A stretch of 5,021 nucleotides of DNA from an uncultured Haloferula sp. (lineage in GTDB: Bacteria > Verrucomicrobiota > Verrucomicrobiae > Verrucomicrobiales > Akkermansiaceae): assembly GCA_946481625.1 (NCBI GenBank), contig CAMLOZ010000313.1:1-5021 (forward strand), read 5' to 3'. The notes below the pieces were generated by a model. The model searched no databases and was not told the DNA's origin. It saw only the letters and a list, made by a program, of their open reading frames with translations. The translations under genes were made by a program, and so were the position numbers. Positions within the stretch are counted from its first letter, which is position 1, and each line of letters opens with the position of its first letter. This document shows, in pieces, positions 1 through 5,021 of the stretch.

Positions 1-643
<643 letters not shown>

Positions 644-697
644 GGTTGTGGTGGTTACGCTTTAAGACTTGGGCTGCTCTTCCGCTAGTGCGACCGC

Positions 698-772
<75 letters not shown>

Positions 773-854
773 AATAACGGCTGATCTGGTCGCCTGTCCC
801 GGAATGCAGAGGAAAATCCGGAGGGGGCCTCGTGAGACGAAAAACCCCCGCGAA

Positions 855-876
855 TTTCCTGGGCGGTCCCGGGAAA
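855..876 (-). other. 9-bp inverted repeat in the tRNA-Thr/tuf leader
   Basis: The arms TTTCCTGGG (855-863) and CCCGGGAAA (868-876) pair over nine positions, one of them a T-G wobble, around the four-base loop CGGT. The repeat lies just downstream of the expected start of the candidate tRNA-Thr/tuf promoter. It could be a leader hairpin or part of a terminator for the phosphoesterase transcript, but the bases after it on the minus strand (TTCGCGGGGG) are not a T-run. Confidence 0.45.
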
Positions 877-886
877 AGCGGGGCGG

Positions 887-915
887 AAGTTGAACAAAGC
901 CGCCCATACTGTCAA
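887..915 (-). promoter_or_regulatory. Candidate promoter for tRNA-Thr/tuf
   Basis: On the minus strand a perfect TTGACA -35 box (910-915) overlaps the end of a run of eight T (913-920). Seventeen bases further on lies only a weak -10 match, CAACTT (887-892). The upstream T-run could act like an UP element. The spacing and the perfect -35 suit a strong stable-RNA/translation promoter, but the -10 is poor. A start near 880 would give a leader of roughly 110 nt before the tRNA. Assigned by eye. Confidence 0.35.
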
Positions 916-978
916 AAAAAATATCGATTGGAAGAAGATTTATCGGGACGACGCCCAAATTCGCTGGAATCCAATAAA

Positions 979-1809
979 TTACGCCGGTTCCGCTGCCTCC
1001 GTGGCGGCCTCTTTGGCGGCCAGCAGGCGGTTGAAGCGCATGATCTCCAGACAGCGGCCGGTGGCGGGATCGGCTTCGACGATCACTCCACAGAGGCGGA
1101 CAGGCCCCGTGGCGATGGGAAAACGGGTGGGCATTCCGGTGCGGAAGCGCCAGATCACGGATTCGGGAGCCCGGCCGAGGATCGAGTCCTCGGGGCCGCA
1201 CATGCCGGCGTCGGTGAGGGCGCCGGTGCCGCCGGCGAGGATGCGGTCGTCGGCGGTTTGGACGTGGGTGTGGGTGCCGACGACGGCGGTGACCTTCCCG
1301 TCGAGGGCGCGGCACATGGCGATTTTCTCGCTGGTGGTCTCGGCGTGGAAATCGACGAAGATGATAGACACACCTTCCGCCCTTAGGCGTTCGGCTTCGG
1401 CTTCGGCGAGGAGGAAGGGGTTTTCAAGGGGGGGCTGCATGAACGAACGTCCTTGAGCCTGAATGACTCCCACACGTCCCTTGGGGGTATCGAGGACGAC
1501 GGAGCCCTTACCCGGGGTATCGGCGGGGTAGTTGATCGGGCGGAGCAGGCGGGGCTCGGTGGGGAAGTAGTCCACGATCTCCGCCTGGTCCCAGACGTGG
1601 TCGCCGGTGGTGATCACGGCGGCGCCGGCGCGCAGCAGGTCGATGGCGATGCGGGGGGTGATGCCGCGGCCTCCGGCGGAGTTCTCGCCATTGACGATGA
1701 TGAAATCGAGGTGCAGTTCCTTGCGCAGCAAGGGCAAATGCTCGATGACCGCCTTGCGACCAGGTTCGCCGACGATGTCTCCCAGGAAAAATATGCGGAT
1801 CGGCTCCAT
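979..1809 (-). CDS. ymdB: YmdB-family (TIGR00282-like) metallophosphoesterase
   Basis: The protein has 276 residues, close to the family's usual 260-280. The family is a calcineurin-like, dimetal phosphodiesterase; Bacillus subtilis YmdB hydrolyses 2',3'-cyclic nucleotides and affects RNA turnover and biofilm choice. Metal-binding motifs appear in family order: FFLGDIVGEPG (D11), VNGENSAGGRG (E42, N43), TTGDHVWD (D70, H71), VDFHAE (H155) and GTHTHVQT (H180, H182). The one departure is D70, where YmdB has Asn in the GNH motif. There is no signal peptide, so it is cytoplasmic. An Ala/Glu-rich tail closes the protein. I chose the start at 1809 because MEPIRIFFLGD matches the family N-terminus; an in-frame ATG at 1839 would add ten residues. 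Neither has a good ribosome site. It is divergent from the amidase and upstream of tRNA-Thr/tuf. The function in this organism is inferred from the family. Confidence 0.9.
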   Translation of the reverse strand: MEPIRIFFLGDIVGEPGRKAVIEHLPLLRKELHLDFIIVNGENSAGGRGITPRIAIDLLRAGAAVITTGDHVWDQAEIVDYFPTEPRLLRPINYPADTPGKGSVVLDTPKGRVGVIQAQGRSFMQPPLENPFLLAEAEAERLRAEGVSIIFVDFHAETTSEKIAMCRALDGKVTAVVGTHTHVQTADDRILAGGTGALTDAGMCGPEDSILGRAPESVIWRFRTGMPTRFPIATGPVRLCGVIVEADPATGRCLEIMRFNRLLAAKEAATEAAEPA

Positions 1810-1896
1810 GAAATCGGGGGACTTCAACCGGCACGACATCGCCCCGGCCCGCGAGGCTTATCCCTCCGGCCTTAGGCCCGCCAAGCCAAATCCCCG
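1810..1896. promoter_or_regulatory. Divergent intergenic region with candidate promoter and dyad
   Basis: This 87-bp spacer must serve the start of both the phosphoesterase (minus) and the amidase (plus). On the minus strand TTGGCG (1879-1884) and GATAAG (1857-1862), 16 bp apart, are a weak sigma-70-like pair. The perfect inverted repeat GGCCT-T-AGGCC (1868-1878) falls inside the spacer between them, a position suited to a repressor or dual regulator. This placement favours the phosphoesterase start at 1809, because a start at 1839 would leave only about ten bases of leader. I see no convincing plus-strand promoter and no Shine-Dalgarno sequence before the amidase ATG. Confidence 0.25.
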
Positions 1897-3183
1897 ATGA
1901 AGTCCCGCACCCTGCCCTTCTGGATCGCGTTCACGGTCGCCCTGCTTGCAACCGTGTTCTGGCTGCGGCAGCCGGAACCGGGAACTGCAAACCCGCCCGT
2001 GGAGCCTGCGGTCGTGGAGAAAGGGCCTTCGCTTTCGGATCTCGCCCCGATTCCGGATTGGAGCGAGTTGAACGCCTACCAGAGCACGATCACGCGCGCG
2101 GAATTCCTGCGCGAGATGGACGCGGTATTCACCGTCTCGCCCGCGTGGCGGGAGTGGTTCGAGGTGGGGACGGACGAAGTGAAGATCCGGACTTCTCCCG
2201 ATCCGGCGGATGTTTTCCGGCTGCGGTTCGCGCCCGAGGGGCTGGAGGGCAGGCCGCCCCGTTACTGGCGCACTGCGGCCGAGCTGGCACCGGCACCCGT
2301 GGAGAAGCCGCTGGAAGGATTGAAGATCGCGATCGATCCCGGACACATCGGCGGGCGCTGGGGGAAGATGGAGGAACGCTGGTTCCAGATTCCCGGCAAC
2401 CAGCCGGTGCAGGAGGGTGACATGACATTGGCGGTGGCGAAGCTGCTGAAGCCACGGCTGGAAGCACTGGGCGCGATCGTCGCGCTGGTCCGGGACGAGA
2501 CCGAGCCCGTGACGGAGTTGCGGCCGGAGATGCTGCGGGCCGCGGTGCCCGCGGAGACACCCTCAAGCAACATCGCGAAACAGGCGGAGCTGCTCTTCTA
2601 CCGCAAGGCGGAGATCCGGGCACGGGCGAAGCGGGTGAACGAAGCGATCCAGCCGGATCTGGCGCTCTGCCTGCACTTCAATGCCGACCCCTGGGGCAAT
2701 CCCGCCGCGCCGACTTTGGTGGCCCACAACCACTTCCACATGATCCTGAACGGCGGCTACACGGATGAAGAGATCGGCCGTGCCGACGAGCGTCTTGAAT
2801 TGCTCTTCAAGCTCCTGCAGGGGGTCCACGCGGAAGAAGCGGCGGTCTCCGCAAGTGCCGCGACGGCCTTCGTGGAGCGCACGGCGATGCCGCCCTACCT
2901 TTACCTCGCGACGGGCAACAACCGGAACGTGGACGGGAACCCCTACCTCTGGGCGCGCAATCTCCTGGCAAACCGCGTCTATCGCTGCCCGGTCATTTAT
3001 TACGAGCCCTACGTGATGAACTCCGTGGAAGATCACGAGCGGATCCAGGCGGGCGACTACGAAGGGGAACGGATGGTGGCGGGGAAGATGCGGCCTTCGA
3101 TCTTCCGGGAGTATGCCGATTGCGTGGCGCTGGGTTTGGAACGGTATTACCGGGGGAAGCGGGTGGGCACCCCCCGGAAGTAA
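1897..3183 (+). CDS. Membrane-anchored N-acetylmuramoyl-L-alanine amidase (Amidase_3 type)
   Basis: The 428-residue protein should cleave the MurNAc-L-Ala bond of peptidoglycan in the periplasm. A hydrophobic stretch at about 7-23 after MKSR is a signal anchor or signal peptide. A proline-rich linker follows, then an unassigned region at about 46-112 (ITRAEFLREMD, Trp-rich), then the zinc amidase domain from about 141. Key residues: H150 in IDPGHIGG, E173 in VQEGDMTLAVA, H260 in CLHFNAD, and E370 in IYYEPYVMNS, which match the three zinc ligands and the catalytic Glu. RARAKRVNEA (about 241-250) is the usual helix before the third ligand. The catalytic domain is longer than the compact members of the family, with extra sequence between the ligands. 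The start follows from the signal sequence; no ribosome site is visible. It is divergent from the phosphoesterase. A role in growth, separation or recycling cannot be told apart. Confidence 0.9.
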   Translation: MKSRTLPFWIAFTVALLATVFWLRQPEPGTANPPVEPAVVEKGPSLSDLAPIPDWSELNAYQSTITRAEFLREMDAVFTVSPAWREWFEVGTDEVKIRTSPDPADVFRLRFAPEGLEGRPPRYWRTAAELAPAPVEKPLEGLKIAIDPGHIGGRWGKMEERWFQIPGNQPVQEGDMTLAVAKLLKPRLEALGAIVALVRDETEPVTELRPEMLRAAVPAETPSSNIAKQAELLFYRKAEIRARAKRVNEAIQPDLALCLHFNADPWGNPAAPTLVAHNHFHMILNGGYTDEEIGRADERLELLFKLLQGVHAEEAAVSASAATAFVERTAMPPYLYLATGNNRNVDGNPYLWARNLLANRVYRCPVIYYEPYVMNSVEDHERIQAGDYEGERMVAGKMRPSIFREYADCVALGLERYYRGKRVGTPRK

Positions 3184-3246
3184 TCGCTTTCTTCGGGAAC
3201 GCATCCGGCCACAACCTCTTCGAGGCAGATCATCCTTCGACCGTTT

Positions 3247-3270
3247 TCCCGGGGGGCAGGCCCTTCGGGA
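3247..3270 (+). terminator. Hairpin downstream of the amidase gene (possible terminator)
   Basis: TCCCGGGGGG (3247-3256) pairs with CCCTTCGGGA (3261-3270) over ten positions, two of them G-T wobbles, around the loop CAGG. It begins 64 bases after the amidase stop. There is no T-run after it (CACAGG follows), so it is not a textbook intrinsic terminator. It may stabilise the mRNA 3' end or be incidental in GC-rich DNA. Confidence 0.25.
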
Positions 3271-3276
3271 CACAGG

Positions 3277-3311
3277 TTCGCCATGTATCGAATGTCGCCA
3301 TTTATGGCGAA
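3277..3311. repeat. Triple TCGCCAT repeat forming two alternative hairpins
   Basis: TTCGCCAT (3277-3284) and TCGCCAT (3295-3301) are direct repeats, and ATGGCGAA (3304-3311) is the inverse of both. The middle and right copies form a tight hairpin (TCGCCA-TTTA-TGGCGA). The left copy pairs with the right one over eight perfect positions, and the two pairings exclude each other. CGAATG is also repeated directly at 3289-3294 and 3308-3313. The repeat lies 94 bases after the amidase stop and upstream of the candidate promoter of the cytochrome gene. It could act as DNA (an operator with several half-sites) or in the tail of the amidase mRNA. Confidence 0.6.
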
Positions 3312-3352
3312 TGCGTCGCGGGTCCGGCGAAAGGGTCCTAGCGAGGAGGGGG

Positions 3353-3381
3353 TTTACAAGGTAAGCGGTCTTTCCTGTCAT
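3353..3381 (+). promoter_or_regulatory. Candidate promoter of the cytochrome/PA14 gene
   Basis: TTTACA (3353-3358, five of six to the -35 consensus) is separated by exactly 17 bp from TGTCAT (3376-3381, four of six to the -10 consensus). Transcription would start near 3388, leaving a leader of about 57 nt before the chosen ATG at 3445. This supports that start over the upstream ATG at 3283. Assigned by eye; sigma factor preferences of the host are unknown. Confidence 0.4.
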
Positions 3382-3424
3382 GTCACCCAAATGTCCCCCA
3401 TCCACGGGATAGGCATGGACGGGA

Positions 3425-3436
3425 AAGAACGTTCTT
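3425..3436. promoter_or_regulatory. 12-bp perfect palindrome in the cytochrome gene leader (possible operator)
   Basis: AAGAACGTTCTT is self-complementary over all twelve bases. It sits eight bases before the chosen start codon and downstream of the candidate promoter, where a bound protein could block transcription or an RNA stem could hide the start. The core GAACGTTC loosely resembles SOS-box half-sites (GAAC/GTTC), but the spacing does not match known LexA boxes, so I do not name the regulator. Confidence 0.4.
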
Positions 3437-3444
3437 CTCCACAC

Positions 3445-4923
3445 ATGCTCCGCGCCGCCCTTCTTGCCACGCTTTGCGCTGCCCCGCTCCATGCCCAGGA
3501 CGGAGGTCAGCTTTACACGCTTTATTGTTCCGCCTGCCACGGGGTCGATGGCAAGGGGGCGACCGGGGGGACCTTTCCGCCGCTGGCCGGAAGCGACTGG
3601 GTGCAGGGCGACGCGGCGCGCGCGGTGAAGATCGTGCTGCACGGCTTGCACGGGGAGGTCGAGGTGGACGGGCGGAAGTTCAATCTGGAGATGCCGCCGC
3701 AAGGAAGCGTGCTGCCGGACGACCAGATCGCCGCGATCCTCACCTACGCGCGGTCGTCGTGGGGCAACACGGCCGAGGCGGTGACGGCGGAATTCGTGAA
3801 GGCGACCCGCGATGCCACGGCCGACCGGAAGGGGCCGTGGACCGGACCGGAGATCCTCAAGCTCCACCCGCTGCCCGCGGCGAAACCGCCGATCGCGAAC
3901 CTGATCTCGCAGGTGTACCACGGGACCTGGAAGGAGATGCCGGACTTCACCAAACTCACGGCGAAGAACGTGGAGGAAGAGCACGACGGGAAGATCAGCG
4001 TGAAGGACGCGGATTTGACGGACCTTTTTGCCATCGTCTGGGAGGGAGAAATCACCGCGCCTGAATCGGGCGACTTCGAGTTCCGTCTGGATGCCGACGA
4101 CGGAGCCCTGGTGAAGGTGGACGGGAAACCGGTTGCCGAGCTCAAGGGGGTGGGACCGATGGACGGCAGCCGCGCGAAGCAGGGCAAGATCCGGCTCTCT
4201 TCCGGAGCCCACAAGATCCGCATTGAGTACTTCGAGTACTATGGCAACGAAGGGATCGCGCTGGCGTGGAAGGGACCGGGCATTCCGGGCTGGAAGAATC
4301 TTTCGGACAACCCGGTGAAAGGCGGCCGAGAGCCGATCCCGATCGCGCCCGTGAACGGCCGCGCGGTGGTCTATCGCAACTTCATCGCCGGCACGACGCC
4401 GCGCGCCATCGGCATCGGTTTCCCCGGCGGGGTGAACCTCGCCTATAGCGCCGATCACCTGGGCACGGAGTTGATTTGGACAGGCGAGTTCATGGATGGC
4501 TCGCGCCATTGGATCGACCGCGGGCAAGGCGACCAAGCGCCCGCGGGCGAGAAGGTGGTGAAGCTTTCCGGCAGCCGGACACTGCCGGAGAAGGCGCGGT
4601 TCCGCGGCTACAAGCAGGACGCCGCGGGGAACCCTACCTTCTCCGTGCAAATCGGGAACCAGTTCGTGCTGGATGAGTGGAAGCCTGCGAGCTCGGGAAG
4701 CGGACCTGCGCTCACGCGCACCCTGGGTCTGAGCGGCCAAGGAAGCCCCGTGGAGATTTTGATCGCCGAGAAGCTGCCTGTGAAGGAAGGGCCGGAGGGA
4801 CTCGATGTGGGGAATCTGATCCGGTTGAAGGTGGAGGGCGCCACCCTCGATGTGCGCGGCGACAAGGTGTTTCTGAAGGTTTCCTCGGGCAAGCAAGCAA
4901 CGGTCACCTACTCGTGGAAGTGA
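3445..4923 (+). CDS. Secreted c-type cytochrome with PA14 domain and Planctomycete/Verrucomicrobia-type C-terminal domain
   Basis: The 492-residue protein begins with a signal peptide (MLRAALLATLCAAPLHA, likely cut after A17). Cys11 does not form a lipobox. Next is a class I cytochrome c domain at about 18-108, with haem site CSACH (C28, C31, H32) and likely distal ligand M83 in LEMPPQG. A PA14-type beta-sandwich at about 158-283 follows (YHGTW, FRLDADDGALVKVDG, IRIEYFE, ALAWKGPG); such domains often bind carbohydrate. A C-terminal beta-rich domain begins near 303 (GRAVVYRNF, IGFPGGVNLAY, LIWTGEFMDGSRHW) and recurs, as I recall, in cytochromes of Planctomycetes and Verrucomicrobia. It probably acts in the periplasm or on the cell surface in electron transfer linked to sugar or polymer oxidation, but substrate and partner are unknown. 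The frame is open back to an ATG at 3283, and ATG 3415 is also possible; I chose 3445 because it starts the signal peptide. It has no ribosome site. Confidence 0.88.
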   Translation: MLRAALLATLCAAPLHAQDGGQLYTLYCSACHGVDGKGATGGTFPPLAGSDWVQGDAARAVKIVLHGLHGEVEVDGRKFNLEMPPQGSVLPDDQIAAILTYARSSWGNTAEAVTAEFVKATRDATADRKGPWTGPEILKLHPLPAAKPPIANLISQVYHGTWKEMPDFTKLTAKNVEEEHDGKISVKDADLTDLFAIVWEGEITAPESGDFEFRLDADDGALVKVDGKPVAELKGVGPMDGSRAKQGKIRLSSGAHKIRIEYFEYYGNEGIALAWKGPGIPGWKNLSDNPVKGGREPIPIAPVNGRAVVYRNFIAGTTPRAIGIGFPGGVNLAYSADHLGTELIWTGEFMDGSRHWIDRGQGDQAPAGEKVVKLSGSRTLPEKARFRGYKQDAAGNPTFSVQIGNQFVLDEWKPASSGSGPALTRTLGLSGQGSPVEILIAEKLPVKEGPEGLDVGNLIRLKVEGATLDVRGDKVFLKVSSGKQATVTYSWK

Positions 4924-4970
4924 AGTTCGAAGCTCGAAGTTCCAAGTTAGAAGTTCCAAGTTCCAAGCAA
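4922..4970. repeat. 7-bp tandem repeat, seven units, consensus SAAGTTC
   Basis: Seven consecutive heptamers start within the stop codon of the cytochrome gene: GAAGTTC, GAAGCTC, GAAGTTC, CAAGTTA, GAAGTTC, CAAGTTC and a degenerate CAAGCAA. The period is exact, with no insertions. The block is less GC-rich than the flanks. Such heptads are short-pattern intergenic repeats that arise by slippage. Because they encode no stop in some frames they lengthen spurious antisense reading frames. No transposase or target duplication is nearby. Confidence 0.85.
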
Positions 4971-5021
4971 GGCATATGACAATCCGAAATAACGGCGGCA
5001 TCGCGGGAGGGCTTCTTTTCG
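4971..5021. other. Right-edge segment with no recognisable feature
   Basis: The last 51 bases carry no gene, start codon with context, or complete hairpin. GGGAGGGCTTCTTTT near the edge has the look of the right arm and T-tail of a terminator, but no matching left arm is in view. Confidence 0.4.

Larger units (their letters stand above)
773..978. other. Non-coding leader and promoter region between the phosphoesterase and tRNA-Thr genes
   Basis: I see no credible gene in these 206 bases. Next to the phosphoesterase stop the DNA is AT-rich (about 896-980), unlike its surroundings, as expected for a promoter. The part nearer the tRNA is GC-rich and contains several inverted repeats: TTTCCTGGG with CCCGGGAAA at 855-876, GGGGG (823-827) with CCCCC (845-849) enclosing TCGT-GAG-ACGA at 830-840, and CCGGA (799-803) with TCCGG (817-821). 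Read on the minus strand, these would form a structured 5' leader of the tRNA-Thr/tuf transcript, or the 3' end of the phosphoesterase mRNA. No stem is directly followed by a clean T-run, so I do not call a standard intrinsic terminator. Confidence 0.6.

Noticed and set aside
832..1456. Plus-strand open frames (184 and 188 codons) opposite the phosphoesterase
   Set aside because: They overlap each other and the well-supported phosphoesterase gene on the other strand, and show no recognisable motif.
3247..3270. Confident Rho-independent terminator
   Set aside because: The stem is good but neither strand has a T-run following it, so it is listed only as a low-confidence possibility.
3120..3341. 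Small 73-codon open frame spanning the amidase end and the intergenic region
   Set aside because: Its first third overlaps the amidase in another frame, and the product is low-complexity with no start context.
3425..3436. LexA/SOS box
   Set aside because: The GAAC and GTTC half-sites are directly joined, whereas known boxes have a spacer between them, and the gene is not a DNA-repair gene.
3283..3444. 54-residue N-terminal extension of the cytochrome protein
   Set aside because: The extension has no signal-like or conserved feature and would bury the signal peptide that begins at 3445. The candidate promoter at 3353-3381 also lies downstream of the ATG at 3283.
4922..4970. CRISPR-like array
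   Set aside because: The units are 7 bp and contiguous, with no spacers, so this is a simple tandem repeat.
2563..5001. Very long open frame (812 codons) on the minus strand across the amidase and cytochrome genes
   Set aside because: Its product is rich in Arg, His, Leu and Pro with no motif, and it lies opposite two genes with clear catalytic and haem motifs. It is the antisense shadow produced by GC-rich third codon positions, lengthened at its 5' end by the stop-free heptad repeat.

Overview
This is a GC-rich bacterial chromosome segment. It holds the 5' part of an elongation factor Tu gene, a tRNA-Thr gene, three other complete protein genes, and non-coding DNA containing hairpins, a palindrome and a short tandem repeat. 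The best guess for the source is a member of the Verrucomicrobiota, possibly Luteolibacter-like. This rests on three things: a secreted c-type cytochrome fused to a PA14 domain and a C-terminal domain of a kind I associate with Planctomycetes/Verrucomicrobia; a large membrane-anchored Amidase_3 protein with an unusual N-terminal part; and the absence of a clear Shine-Dalgarno sequence at every gene start. The assignment is inference from memory, not a database match.

Layout: positions 1-643 (minus strand) encode the first 214 residues of EF-Tu, and the gene runs off the left edge. Immediately upstream on the same strand lies tRNA-Thr(GGU) at 698-772, giving the widespread tRNA-Thr/tuf arrangement. 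Positions 773-978 are a non-coding leader/promoter region with a perfect TTGACA box next to a T-run and a 9-bp hairpin. A YmdB-family metallophosphoesterase lies at 979-1809 (minus), so all three minus-strand genes point the same way. A short divergent spacer (1810-1896) separates it from the plus-strand amidase (1897-3183). A 261-bp gap (3184-3444) holds a 10-bp hairpin, a triple repeat able to form two mutually exclusive hairpins, a plausible sigma-70 type promoter and a 12-bp perfect palindrome. The secreted cytochrome/PA14 protein follows at 3445-4923. Its stop codon lies at the edge of a 7-bp tandem repeat (4922-4970), and the last 51 bases show nothing recognisable.

Functionally the window mixes translation housekeeping (tRNA-Thr, EF-Tu), a putative cyclic-nucleotide/RNA phosphodiesterase, peptidoglycan hydrolysis and an envelope electron-transfer or binding protein. 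There is no sign of a mobile element, CRISPR array, defence island or biosynthetic cluster. I found no convincing undescribed multi-gene system. The best leads are the architecture of the cytochrome/PA14 protein, the enlarged amidase domain and the structured DNA upstream of the cytochrome gene.
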